A stretch of DNA of 54,181 nucleotides from Anaerolineae bacterium (GTDB taxonomy: Bacteria > Chloroflexota > Anaerolineae > JAADDB01): assembly GCA_015490995.1 (NCBI GenBank), contig WFWT01000011.1, positions 1 through 54,181 of the forward strand, read 5' to 3'. Shown in pieces: positions 33,399-41,887 of this stretch; the first letter of the stretch is position 1, and every line of letters begins with the position of its first letter. The position numbers and the translations under genes are program-made. The notes under the pieces are model-generated. The model was not told the origin of the DNA, searched no databases, and worked only from the letters and a program-made list of their open reading frames with translations.

Positions 33399-36300
33399 AT
33401 GCGGCGTCTGACGTGGCTGCTGTTGGCCGTGGCCCTCGCCCTCACCGCGGAAACGACCGTACGGAAAGACCCTTCTACTCTGCGGGATGTGCTGCTCATT
33501 TACGCCGTTGCGTGCGCTCTTTTCCTTTTTAATGTGCGCCCGCCCGAGCCGTGGCCTTCTCTGGGGCCACGGCTTCCCTGGCGTCGATCCGCTCTTTACC
33601 TGACGCTGACAGGTGTGCTATTGGGGCTTGCCGCGTGGGTGGGTTTCTGGCAGCGTCCCGATGTCTACACCGGCTGGCCCTTTGTGTTTTGGCTGTTAGG
33701 AACTGCTCTCCTGCTGGTGGGTGCCTGGTGGGATGGGCGTGGGCGTCCACTCGAGAACCCTTTCCCCCCTCGTCCTACTTACGGTCTTCGAGCCCCTCTC
33801 TCCCGCCGTACGGAGTGGGGTCTGCTCGCGCTGATTGTGTTGGTGGGTCTCTTCCTGCGCACCTGGCAACTGGATCAGATTCCCTACGGATGCCAGTCGG
33901 ATGAGTGTAATAATGCTATGGATGCCTTGCGGTGGCTCCAGGGAGAGCCTTATCAACCTTTTGTGGGGACAAACGAGGGGCAAGCCACGCTGTTTACCTA
34001 TCTGATTGCCGCCCTGTTCGCTCTGCTGGGGCCGGATATGCTCTCCCTCCGGCTGGCACCTGCTCTGGTGGGTACTCTGACGTTGCCTGCTTTTTACTTG
34101 CTGGCCCGCTGGCGCTTTGACAGCCCGCGCCTTGCCCTGATTCTCACCGGGCTGCTGGCCGCCTCGCGCTGGCATATCACGTTTAGCCGCATCGTGTACG
34201 AGCTGATAATGGTGCCCCTGGTGGTCAGCTTGTTGCTCCTGGTGCTCCTGCGCGCGCTGCGCCACGGGCGGCGCCATGATTGGGCCTTGGTGGGTTTTTT
34301 CCTCGCCCTGGGCCTGAACACCTACACCGCCTTCCGGGTGGTTCCCTTTTGGATGGCCCTTTTCTTCCTGTACTGGCTGATCGGTGATTGGGTGCACCCG
34401 ATGCGCCGGGCACAGCTTCGCCGGGATGTAGAGGGCATGGTCCTGGCCGTGGGAACGTTTGTCCTCGCGTTGGGCCCTCTGGGCGTGTACATGATCCGGA
34501 ACTGGGATCAGTTCACCGCCCGCATTCGTCACATTTCGGTGATGAACGATGTCGCACGCGTCGGTTCCTACGAGCCGGTGTGGCAGAACTTACGCAAAGC
34601 CTTGTTGATGTTCAACGTCCAGGGGGATATGGCCCCGATCAACAACTTGCCCGGCGCGCCTTTACTGGACGTGGTTACCGGTGCGCTGCTGGTGTTGGGC
34701 ATGGCTTATGCCTTGCGTTACTTTAACCGTCCCTTGCCTTTTCTGTACGTGACCGGCATGGTGTTGCAGCTCACCCTGGTCGTGTTAACCGTGGCCCACG
34801 AGGCGCCCAGCGCGCGACGGCCCATTGCCGCGCTGGTGTTGATTTACTTGCTGGTTGGTGAGGTGCTGGCCCAGGTGTGGACAGCCTTTGATCGGGCGTG
34901 GCGGGCTCAAGGGCAACGCGCATGGCAGGTTGCCATGGCGGTTGTGGTGGCGTGGGCCCTGGTGACCAACGGCCACACGTATTTTAACGTCCAGGCGCAA
35001 CGGCTCGATGTCCAACTCGCCTTCAGCCCGAACGAGTTCGCGGTCGGCAAGTACATTCGCACCCTGCCGGATGACGTGTTGGTGTACGTCACCCGGGCGT
35101 ATTTCCACCACTCCGCCGTGCGCTTCGTCGGAGGGCGGGAGGTCATCCCCCTAAACCTTGCCCGACATGTCCCCCTGCGGGAACAGGTGGCTCGGGATGT
35201 GGTTTATATCTTGGATCCCCCCCTGGAACGGGTGATTCCATTTTTGCAAAAGGTGTATCCGGAAGGTGAAGCGAAAGTCCATCGGGGCCCGGGCGAGGTG
35301 CCTTTGTTTATTAGTTTTCGCGTACCGGCAGAGAGTATGGCCAACATTCGCGGGCTCCGCGCCATTTACACCCCGGGCTTAGATCCTACCCGTCCCCCCG
35401 CGCTGGAGGAGCTCACTTCACGGTTGGACTTGGATTTCCGGGAGAACTCTCCCCTGGCTCCGCCGTGGACGGTCACTTTTGTGGGCGCGGTTTTGGTTCC
35501 GCAGGTTGGGGAATACACCTTCCGGGTGGAGGTGGATGGCGAGGCCAGCCTTTACCTGGACAACCGTGAGGTGCTGCGGGTAACGGACGGCACTGCGGAA
35601 GTGCGATACACCACCGTTGCCGGGTTCTTGCCCTTCCGCCTGGTGTATCAGGCGACCTCAGCCCCGGGTTATGTGCGGGTCATGTGGGGGCTAGCGGGGC
35701 AGTCGCTCCAGGTGCTCAGTGTGCCGGACATTTATGCCATCGACATCGGTCCCAACGGGCTTATCGGCTATTATTATCCCAACCCCGATTGGTCCGGCCC
35801 GCCCAGTTATGTCTCGCGCGATTTCTTCATTTTGCCCAACAACATCTTGCGTGAACCCTACAGCATTCGTTGGCGAGGCAAGATCGCCATTCCGGTAACA
35901 GGCACCTACCGGTTTGCCACGCTCTCCGATGACGGGTCGTACGTTTACATTAATGGACAGTTGGTGGTGGATAACGGCGGCGTGCACGGGCTCCAGCGCC
36001 GGGAGGGAAGCATTTTCCTGGAAGCAGGTTTCCATGACCTGGAGGTGCGCTACTTCCAACAGATAGGGGCCAGCGCGATGACCTTCCTGTGGACTCCACC
36101 CGGGGGCAGGGAGGAGATCGTGCCGTTGGAGTATCTCTATCCCTATGAGGACGAGGTTCCCACCACGGTTCCTGTACCCTCCATTTCTCCGCCGGTCTCG
36201 CCCCCAGAAGAGACGCCACCGGTAGGTGGTCCATTGTCGGACCTAGGCCTGGTCCCCCGGTGGACCGTGGGGGAGTGTGGGGTAGGGGAAGGCGCGTTCC

Positions 36301-37064
36301 GCCAACCGCGGGGTATTGCCGCCGCCCCGGACGGCCGGTTGTTCGTGGCGGACACAGGCAACCAGCGTATCGTTGTCCTGGGGCCTGATGGCAGCTTTGT
36401 AAAGGCTTGGGGAGAGGCCGGAGAAGGACCCGGCCAGTTTGTGGAGCCGGTGGCCGTGGCTGTCGCGCCGGATGGAACGGTGTGGGTGCTGGATGCCGTC
36501 CGTCAGGTGTTGTTGCGTTTCTCCCCGGACGGCCAATTCCGCGGGGAAGTGATCCCGGAGAGCCCCTGGTACCGTCCACGTGGGTTTACCTTGGCTCCGG
36601 ATGGGAGCATTTATGTCGCGGATACCGGTGGCGCGCGCATCACCCGTATCGCTGTGGATGGGCGCCTGTTGGCCCAGATTGGAGGGCCTCAAGAGGTCAT
36701 CGGTCCGGGGCAACCCACAGACGTCGCACTGGCCCCTGATGGGACGTTGTACGTTGTAGAGGCCGCTACCGGCACCGTATGGCACCTGGACGCTGAGGGG
36801 CAACCGTTACAGCGTTGGTTTATCGCGGAAGCGAGCACGGTGGACGGTCCCCATCTGGCCGTGACCTCTTCTGGCGAAGTGCTGGTCACCAGCCCGGCCA
36901 CACAAGCGGTACATTGGTACACCGCGACGGGTGGCCCGATAGGGCGTTGGGGGAGTCCAGAGTGGATGTCTTTGCCCGTGGGTATTGCCCTGACCCCCTC
37001 AGGACAGCAGGTTCTCGTTGTTGACAGTGGGGGCTGTCGTGTGCTGGCCTATGACCTTCCGTAA
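33399..37064 (+). CDS. GT-C membrane glycosyltransferase with two PA14 domains and an NHL propeller
   Basis: 1221 residues in one frame. The N-terminal 560 or so residues are an ArnT/PMT-like GT-C transferase with about a dozen helices; an acidic catalytic-type loop follows the third helix (GCQSDECNNAMDALRW). Such enzymes use polyprenyl-phosphate sugars on the outer face. At about 650-770 and 784-910 are two PA14-like domains (GEYTFRVEVDGEASLYLDN; GTYRFATLSDDGSYVYINGQ), commonly sugar-binding. A Pro-rich linker leads to an NHL beta-propeller (about 954-1221) with at least five blades, e.g. PRGIAAAPDGRLFVADTGNQ. The GT2 and YfhO-flippase genes upstream could supply its donor. The ATG is near the predicted promoter; its ribosome binding site (GGGGGGAC) is modest. 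Confidence 0.9.
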   Translation: MRRLTWLLLAVALALTAETTVRKDPSTLRDVLLIYAVACALFLFNVRPPEPWPSLGPRLPWRRSALYLTLTGVLLGLAAWVGFWQRPDVYTGWPFVFWLLGTALLLVGAWWDGRGRPLENPFPPRPTYGLRAPLSRRTEWGLLALIVLVGLFLRTWQLDQIPYGCQSDECNNAMDALRWLQGEPYQPFVGTNEGQATLFTYLIAALFALLGPDMLSLRLAPALVGTLTLPAFYLLARWRFDSPRLALILTGLLAASRWHITFSRIVYELIMVPLVVSLLLLVLLRALRHGRRHDWALVGFFLALGLNTYTAFRVVPFWMALFFLYWLIGDWVHPMRRAQLRRDVEGMVLAVGTFVLALGPLGVYMIRNWDQFTARIRHISVMNDVARVGSYEPVWQNLRKALLMFNVQGDMAPINNLPGAPLLDVVTGALLVLGMAYALRYFNRPLPFLYVTGMVLQLTLVVLTVAHEAPSARRPIAALVLIYLLVGEVLAQVWTAFDRAWRAQGQRAWQVAMAVVVAWALVTNGHTYFNVQAQRLDVQLAFSPNEFAVGKYIRTLPDDVLVYVTRAYFHHSAVRFVGGREVIPLNLARHVPLREQVARDVVYILDPPLERVIPFLQKVYPEGEAKVHRGPGEVPLFISFRVPAESMANIRGLRAIYTPGLDPTRPPALEELTSRLDLDFRENSPLAPPWTVTFVGAVLVPQVGEYTFRVEVDGEASLYLDNREVLRVTDGTAEVRYTTVAGFLPFRLVYQATSAPGYVRVMWGLAGQSLQVLSVPDIYAIDIGPNGLIGYYYPNPDWSGPPSYVSRDFFILPNNILREPYSIRWRGKIAIPVTGTYRFATLSDDGSYVYINGQLVVDNGGVHGLQRREGSIFLEAGFHDLEVRYFQQIGASAMTFLWTPPGGREEIVPLEYLYPYEDEVPTTVPVPSISPPVSPPEETPPVGGPLSDLGLVPRWTVGECGVGEGAFRQPRGIAAAPDGRLFVADTGNQRIVVLGPDGSFVKAWGEAGEGPGQFVEPVAVAVAPDGTVWVLDAVRQVLLRFSPDGQFRGEVIPESPWYRPRGFTLAPDGSIYVADTGGARITRIAVDGRLLAQIGGPQEVIGPGQPTDVALAPDGTLYVVEAATGTVWHLDAEGQPLQRWFIAEASTVDGPHLAVTSSGEVLVTSPATQAVHWYTATGGPIGRWGSPEWMSLPVGIALTPSGQQVLVVDSGGCRVLAYDLP

Positions 37065-37085
37065 TGCCCTGATCTTCACCCACAC

Positions 37086-37154
37086 GCGAGCGTCTGGTCT
37101 AATGGATAAACCTGTTGTGTCTCTCCCAAATTTGGCAGAGGAGGGGATGAGGGA
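37086..37154. repeat. Diverged copy of the intergenic repeat (copy B)
   Basis: GCGAGCGTCTGG, then CTCTCCCAAATTTGG and GAGGGGATGAGGG in the same order as in copy Y at 21116-21265. It lies right after the GT-C gene. Confidence 0.35.
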
Positions 37155-37181
37155 CATATCCGGACGTGATCCAAATACGCC

Positions 37182-37231
37182 AATAACCCCTGAGGCGCGC
37201 CTGCCGTCCGTTGACAGGCGCGCCTCAGGGG
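37182..37231 (-). terminator. Terminator of csoR-copZ with 17-bp perfect stem
   Basis: CCCCTGAGGCGCGCCTG (37187-37203) and CAGGCGCGCCTCAGGGG (37215-37231) pair perfectly around 11 bases; on minus TTATT follows. It may also stop plus-strand transcripts of the GT-C gene. Confidence 0.75.
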
Positions 37232-37250
37232 CGAGGAGAGAAAGCACGAT

Positions 37251-37472
37251 TTAAGCCAAGGAAACCTCCGGCGCGGGTGGATAGCCAATCTCCTTCAGGG
37301 TTGCCTCCACCTGCGGCAACACATCGTCATCAGACACTTCTACCACCACCCGCTTGGTGGAGAGGTCGGCCTGAACCGACACCACACCTTCCAGGGCCTT
37401 CAGTTCTCTCTCGATGGCCATCACGCAGTGGTCACATGACATGTCCGGGCACAGGTAGGTTTTGGTGGCCAT
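37251..37472 (-). CDS. copZ: Copper chaperone CopZ (HMA domain)
   Basis: A 73-residue ferredoxin-like metallochaperone. The metal site is M-S-C-D-H-C in YLCPDMSCDHCVMAI; an additional Cys just before the motif is unusual. The remainder (LKALEGVVSVQADLSTKRVV, VEATLKEIGYPP) is a standard HMA domain. It binds Cu(I) and passes it to efflux ATPases or to copper sites. ATG 37472 follows AAGGAGGG; the frame opens 13 codons earlier without support. It starts 16 bases after csoR in the same operon. No CopA ATPase is adjacent. Confidence 0.93.
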   Translation of the reverse strand: MATKTYLCPDMSCDHCVMAIERELKALEGVVSVQADLSTKRVVVEVSDDDVLPQVEATLKEIGYPPAPEVSLA

Positions 37473-37488
37473 AACGTTCCCTCCTTCG

Positions 37489-37767
37489 CTACAGTTTACC
37501 TGTTTCCTCAAATACGCTGACGATCTCCTTCATGACCCGGTCCCGTTCGCCGGGGTCTTCGCTACACACAGCAGTGGCAACACAGGTGTTTAGGTGATTC
37601 TCCAAAATGCGGGCGTTGACCCGTTCGAGGGCCTTTTGCACTGCGTGAATTTGGCGCATGATGTCGATGCAATACGCGTCTTCCTCGACCATGCGGGCGA
37701 TACCGCGCACATGCCCCTCGATGCTTCGTAAGCGTTTCAACACGTCCTGTTTAATTGCCGGGTTCAT
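37489..37767 (-). CDS. csoR: Copper-sensing repressor CsoR
   Basis: A 92-residue all-helical DUF156 repressor that leaves DNA when Cu(I) binds. The Cu ligands of the family are present: Cys in DAYCIDIM, then His and Cys in ENHLNTCV (C-x-n-H-x3-C). IKQDVLKRLRSIEGHVRGIARM is the DNA-contact helix region. An extra Cys lies in AVCSED. AAGGAGC is 8 bases before the ATG. A GC-rich palindrome overlaps its transcription start, so autoregulation of csoR-copZ by copper is strongly suggested. Confidence 0.94.
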   Translation of the reverse strand: MNPAIKQDVLKRLRSIEGHVRGIARMVEEDAYCIDIMRQIHAVQKALERVNARILENHLNTCVATAVCSEDPGERDRVMKEIVSVFEETGKL

Positions 37768-37790
37768 CGGCTTTTGCTCCTTGCCTGTGC

Positions 37791-37851
37791 CCCCTCCCCG
37801 GGGGAGGGGTAAATCACGCTAAATATACACGACGGGGTGAGGGGATGTCAA
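37791..37851 (-). promoter_or_regulatory. csoR-copZ promoter and CsoR operator
   Basis: Minus strand consensus TTGACA (37851-37846), 18-base spacer, TATATT (37827-37822). Immediately downstream is CCCCTCCCC-G-GGGGAGGGG (37791-37809), a 19-bp perfect palindrome of the C-tract/G-tract type CsoR proteins bind, covering the region from about +6 onward. Confidence 0.75.
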
Positions 37852-37908
37852 ACCTATGTGCTGCGCTGCGCCCTTATATTTACCTCAGACTCGACAGTTG
37901 CCATGTCG

Positions 37909-37939
37909 ATTTGCCAATTTGGGCAAATTTGACTATACT
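37909..37939 (+). promoter_or_regulatory. cstA promoter with overlapping dyad
   Basis: TTGCCA (37911-37916), 17-base spacer, TATACT (37934-37939). ATTTGCC (37909-37915) and GGCAAAT (37922-37928) form a dyad over the -35 and spacer, a likely repressor site. The leader is about 195 bases and contains no known riboswitch that I recognise. Confidence 0.65.
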
Positions 37940-38141
37940 AGAGTGGACACCTCGCACCCACCAGAAGGCCTTGGAGCTGGGTTATACCCTCACGCAGTAG
38001 GTGAGGTCATCCTCCACGAAGGGAGGTGGGAGCAGAAGCACGAGGCAGTGAGGCGGTGGGCTGTTCTTCTCCTGCGCGGTTCATGTGTCACATCCCCCAA
38101 CTGTCCTTATCCGGCATGGTTGTTCACAGGAGGAGGGCGTC

Positions 38142-39899
38142 ATGTCGGGTGGTATTGCCATTCTTATAGCCATTGTGTTGTCCGTCCTGGGATATCGGCT
38201 TTATTCCAAGCGGGTGGATCGGGAGATTATCCAAGCGGATCCTAAGCGGGCAACGCCGGCCGTGATGTACCAGGACGGGGTGGATTTCATGCCGGCCAGT
38301 GGGAGTGTGCTCTTCGGGTATCAGTTCAAGTCCATCGCTGCCCTGGGACCGATCGTGGGCCCGATTACGGCGGCCCAGTGGGGGTGGTTACCGGGGCTGC
38401 TCTGGCTGTTGTTGGGCGTGCTGTTCATCGGTTGGGTGCAGGACTATGCCGCGGCCATGATGGCCATGCGGAACGAAGGCATGACCATGGGAGGGCTTTC
38501 CTACAAGTTTATCTCCCCGCGGGCCCGGAATATTCTTCTGGCTTTTATGTACTTCTATCTCCTCCTCATCATGGGGGCCTTTGGTTTCGTGGTAGCCGGG
38601 TTGCTGGCGGACCCGCGTGTTCCCATCGGGTTTGCTATCCTGGCCCTTTCGGGCGTGTTGGCCGGGTACATGACGTATAAGCTTAAGCGGGACCTGATCT
38701 TCACCACGGTGGTGACGGTGCTCCTGGCCTTTGTGGGGGTTTGGATCGGCCAAACGGCGCCGGCTCAGAGCATCATCAAGGCCATTAACGGTGGGCCGGA
38801 GTCGTTTGTACTGTACCAGACACCCTATGGGCCGATGAAGTTCTCCGTGTGGTTGTGGGGCATCATTGCCCTAGGTTTCTGTTACCTGGGGTCGGTGTTG
38901 CCCATCTGGCAGTTCGCCCAGCCGATTAACTACACCTCTTTCTGGCTGGTCCTCTTCGGCATCGTGGGTTCGATTGTGGGCATCATCTTGGCCAGCATGG
39001 GCATGGGGGGCGTGAACGCGGCGTACTCGGCCATGCCCGCTTTTGTGGCCTTCAACATTCACCTGGGTCCCCTGTGGCCTATCCTGTTTGTGACCATTTC
39101 GTGCGGGGCCATTTCCGGCTGGCACAGCTTGGTGTCCACGTCAGGCACGGCTCGCCAGCTGGAAAAGGAGACGGACGCGCTCCCGGTCGGGGGTGGCGCC
39201 ATGTACATGGAAGCAGTCCTGGGGGTGCTGTCCCTTACCTTCGCGGCCACGTCCGTCGGGCTGTATGATCCGGCGCAGAACTTCAAGTTGACCGCCGGGG
39301 CCGGGGCGGTTTTCGCTCGCGGCATGGCCACCTTCTTGAGCGTTCTGGGCATCCCGCAGGACTTTGGCGCGGCCTTCGGCTCCATCTTCCTGGCCGTAAT
39401 GGCGCTCACGGTGATGCAGCTGGTGTTGCGCTTCATGCGCATTGCCAGCGCTGAGCTGTTGGGGGAGCGCATTCCGGCCTTTAAGAACCCGCACTTTGGC
39501 TCCATAGTGGCCATTCTGTTCACCCTGCTCATCCTGTGGACGGCCTTCTGGCAGCAAATCTGGGTGCTCTTCGGCGGCTCGAACCAGCTGTTCGCGGGCC
39601 TAGCGCTGTTGCTGATCACCATTTGGCTGGCGCGGGACGGCAAACCGCACGGCTGGACGCTCTGGCCTGGCCTGTTCATGTACTTCACCACGGTGGCAGC
39701 GTTGCTGTACACCGCGTACGACATCTTCTTCCGGAAGATCCCACAGGCACAGGCGAAGGGAGCTGCCTTTGTGATCGGCAACGGCGTCGCCGGGTTGATC
39801 GCGCTCTTCCTGGTGTTGGCCGCCGTGGTTCTGCTGGCCGATGGCTGGCGGTCCTTGCAGGCGGCCGAGCGTGGTGTTCCGGCGTCAGGCGGCGAATAG
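38142..39899 (+). CDS. cstA: Carbon starvation protein CstA, peptide/pyruvate transporter family
   Basis: About 585 residues with some 15-16 membrane helices. The CstA signature is at the start (YSKRVDREIIQADPKRATPA, YQDGVDFMPASGSVLFGYQF, SIAALGPIVGPITAAQWGWL) and in the middle (WQFAQPINYTSFWLVLFG; CGAISGWHSLVSTSGTARQL). Members import peptides or pyruvate during carbon limitation. The protein is shorter than E. coli CstA (701) and lacks part of its C-terminus, as in many Gram-positive-type homologues. ATG 38142 follows AGGAGGAGGG. No BtsSR-like sensor is nearby; a dyad at the promoter implies a repressor. Confidence 0.95.
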   Translation: MSGGIAILIAIVLSVLGYRLYSKRVDREIIQADPKRATPAVMYQDGVDFMPASGSVLFGYQFKSIAALGPIVGPITAAQWGWLPGLLWLLLGVLFIGWVQDYAAAMMAMRNEGMTMGGLSYKFISPRARNILLAFMYFYLLLIMGAFGFVVAGLLADPRVPIGFAILALSGVLAGYMTYKLKRDLIFTTVVTVLLAFVGVWIGQTAPAQSIIKAINGGPESFVLYQTPYGPMKFSVWLWGIIALGFCYLGSVLPIWQFAQPINYTSFWLVLFGIVGSIVGIILASMGMGGVNAAYSAMPAFVAFNIHLGPLWPILFVTISCGAISGWHSLVSTSGTARQLEKETDALPVGGGAMYMEAVLGVLSLTFAATSVGLYDPAQNFKLTAGAGAVFARGMATFLSVLGIPQDFGAAFGSIFLAVMALTVMQLVLRFMRIASAELLGERIPAFKNPHFGSIVAILFTLLILWTAFWQQIWVLFGGSNQLFAGLALLLITIWLARDGKPHGWTLWPGLFMYFTTVAALLYTAYDIFFRKIPQAQAKGAAFVIGNGVAGLIALFLVLAAVVLLADGWRSLQAAERGVPASGGE

Positions 39900-39909
39900 C
39901 CGACATCGC

Positions 39910-39942
39910 ACGGGGCGGGGACGCCCCCGCCCCGTTATTCTA
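39910..39942 (+). terminator. cstA terminator
   Basis: CGGGGCGGGG (39911-39920) pairs with CCCCGCCCCG (39925-39934), followed by TTATTCT. Confidence 0.8.
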
Positions 39943-39964
39943 TCCTGCCCGAGGATTACGATCG

Positions 39965-40378
39965 ATGACGTATGCTGTCGACATCACGGTGGTAACACGA
40001 GCGCTGGAGAGCATGCAACACTGCACCCACTGTCAGGTCTTCATCGAGGAGGCCGGCGTGGGACCACAGGTCCATGCCGAGGCCTTCCGGAGTTATCCCC
40101 CGGACATCCGCGAGGAATACGCGCGCGTTTCCGCCATGATTGCGGAAGTGTTGGCGCGGTTCGGTGACCGGGTGAACGTGCGTGTGGTGAATGCCTTCTC
40201 CCCGGAGGGCCTGTGGTTGGCACTGCGGCGCGGGGCTCGACAGTATCCTACATGGTTGGTTGGACGTCAAAAAATAGTAGGATATAATATGCCAGAAGTG
40301 ATCGCTGCTGTTCAAGCTGCGTTGGGAAGCACCAGGCCGCCGGAACATCCTGCCCCAGCCTCTTCTTCCACCAAGTGA
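39965..40378 (+). CDS. Thioredoxin-like fold protein with CTHC motif
   Basis: A 137-residue cytoplasmic protein. ITVVTRALESMQHCTHCQVF places a CxxC pair (C-T-H-C) at the start of a helix after a strand, and RQYPTWLVGRQKIVGY supplies the cis-proline loop of the thioredoxin fold, followed by a closing helix. The middle helix (YARVSAMIAEVLARF) is longer than in thioredoxin. It could be a thiol-disulfide or metal-handling protein. GAGGAT precedes the ATG. It is the first gene after the cstA terminator and heads the cluster ending in the two ArsA-like ATPases. Confidence 0.7.
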   Translation: MTYAVDITVVTRALESMQHCTHCQVFIEEAGVGPQVHAEAFRSYPPDIREEYARVSAMIAEVLARFGDRVNVRVVNAFSPEGLWLALRRGARQYPTWLVGRQKIVGYNMPEVIAAVQAALGSTRPPEHPAPASSSTK

Positions 40379-40492
40379 CGGTTCCGGCACCTATACGCCC
40401 AACGGGCTGAACACCGTAACATGGACGTGTGCCTTCCCATCGCACGGGGTACAGGCGGTGTGCACAACCTTACATCGCTGGAGGGGGAGTAG

Positions 40493-40783
40493 ATGGCCGA
40501 GGCACAGCTTCGAGAGGAAAAGCGCACCTTTTGGGAACGGGTCAAGGGAGTTGTTGCGGACTTCATTTATGGGATGGCCACCCATGAAATGGCCCGGCAA
40601 GCCCTGAAAACGCGGGGCAGTATGGAACACCTGTTCATTCTCATCACTATGGGTGACTTATTGGGCATACCGATCCTGCCCCCGTACTATTCCCTGCGCC
40701 TGCTCCCGTACGTGGTGCCCCAGATTTCCACGTGGAAGCGGCGCATGCTCCGGGAACGGGATCTCACCGACGCCCTGGCATAG
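40493..40783 (+). CDS. Small membrane-associated hypothetical protein
   Basis: No family recognised. 96 residues: a charged N-terminal helix (AEAQLREEKRTFWERVKGVV), a central hydrophobic but kinked part (MEHLFILITMGDLLGIPILP, PPYYSLRLLPYVVP), and a basic C-terminus (WKRRMLRERD). It could be a peripheral or hairpin membrane protein. GGAGGGGGAG is a strong ribosome binding site. It lies between the thioredoxin-like gene and the lipoprotein gene on the same strand, within the ArsA-like cluster, and could be a client or partner of the ATPases. Confidence 0.7.
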   Translation: MAEAQLREEKRTFWERVKGVVADFIYGMATHEMARQALKTRGSMEHLFILITMGDLLGIPILPPYYSLRLLPYVVPQISTWKRRMLRERDLTDALA

Positions 40784-40845
40784 CGCGGCTGGGGAGTAAC
40801 CCTGTGATACCGGTCGGACAGGCATGTGAAGAAAGGAGGTTCTTC

Positions 40846-41853
40846 ATGTTTTCCCGGCGTCGCACGTTCACCCTGGTTCTTATCCTAGTGGCAATCGTAC
40901 TTGCCGGATGCGCGCCAGCTGCGCCCTCGATGGATAAAGCTGTCTCAGAACTGGCCGCCTATGCCGAGTCCAGTAATCGCTTTGCCCTGAAGTTACCACG
41001 CCTGTATGTCCAATATGACAATAACGGCGTTCTCGGTGTGGCCGGCATTACCACCAATGACGTGTATCGGTGGTTCGGGATCGACCTCCGGATGATGAAC
41101 TTGCAACCTTGGGTGATCCAGAACCTGGTACGGGCAAATATCCAGCACATTGAGATCACCGAAAGTGCCGACGGCCTGGCCATCTACGTTAACGGTGAGC
41201 CCCTGCCCTACATCGCGTGGGATGGGGAATCCCTGGCCAACCTGGGGCAGATCTTACCTGGCCTTGGTGTTCCCTACGGTGAGATTGTGGGCAAGGTGTT
41301 GCCCCTTATCCGTTTTACCCAGCTCAGCCTGGTGGTGCAATTCCCGGTCGCACCGGGCCGGGAGCTGATCCCCTTCCGCGATCCCAATGCCCCTCCGGTG
41401 GTGGCCCCACGGGCCCGCATGGTGGAGGAACCACCGGCCGTTGTGCGCCTGGAGATCGCGTACGACGAGGAGGGGATGCCTTCCATCCTGGGCATTAACG
41501 CACGTACCCTTATGGCGCTGGGAGTAGATGTCCGTCCGCTGGCGTTGAACCGAGCCTTGATTCGTTCCCTGATGCAGGCCAACGTCCAACACGTGCACTT
41601 TGTCAACCGCCCCGATGGGATTCACATCTTTGTGAACAACCAGCCTATTCCCTACGTGGCATGGGATGACGAGCACGTCAACACCGCCTTGGAATTGTAT
41701 GCCCAGGTATCCGGCCTGGGGAACTCGCCGGTGGTGCGCCTGCTCACGCAACTCCTGCCCATGATGCGGGCCTCGGAGATTGACGTGTTGCTCCGCTTCC
41801 CCGTACCGGAGGGCGCCCAACCTATCCCTGTCCTGGAAGCGCCAGCCCAATAA
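40846..41853 (+). CDS. Lipoprotein with a tandemly duplicated domain
   Basis: No known family. The 335-residue precursor has a lipoprotein signal (RRRTFTLVLILVAIVLAGC, lipidated Cys in LAGC). Two homologous halves of about 125 residues follow. The first has LRMMNLQPWVIQNLVRANIQ, HIEITESADGLAIYVNGEPL and PYIAWDGES; the second repeats these as LALNRALIRSLMQANVQHVH, HIFVNNQPIPYVAWDDEH. Each ends in a helix and a strand LLxRFPV/VVQFPV. Such a duplication suggests a two-fold binding surface outside the membrane. ATG 40846 follows GAAAGGAGGT. It precedes the ArsA-like pair. Confidence 0.8.
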   Translation: MFSRRRTFTLVLILVAIVLAGCAPAAPSMDKAVSELAAYAESSNRFALKLPRLYVQYDNNGVLGVAGITTNDVYRWFGIDLRMMNLQPWVIQNLVRANIQHIEITESADGLAIYVNGEPLPYIAWDGESLANLGQILPGLGVPYGEIVGKVLPLIRFTQLSLVVQFPVAPGRELIPFRDPNAPPVVAPRARMVEEPPAVVRLEIAYDEEGMPSILGINARTLMALGVDVRPLALNRALIRSLMQANVQHVHFVNRPDGIHIFVNNQPIPYVAWDDEHVNTALELYAQVSGLGNSPVVRLLTQLLPMMRASEIDVLLRFPVPEGAQPIPVLEAPAQ

Positions 41854-41887
41854 CGGAAACACGCCATAGGAGACACAGGAGGACCCG

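Noticed and set aside
37946-38141. cstA leader as a riboswitch or T-box
   Set aside because: Several GC-rich stems can be drawn, but no T-box, SAM, TPP, cobalamin or c-di-GMP core motif was found.
39536-39964. N-terminal extension of the thioredoxin-like frame into cstA
   Set aside because: This part lies entirely inside cstA in another frame and crosses the cstA terminator; the ATG at 39965 has its own ribosome binding site.
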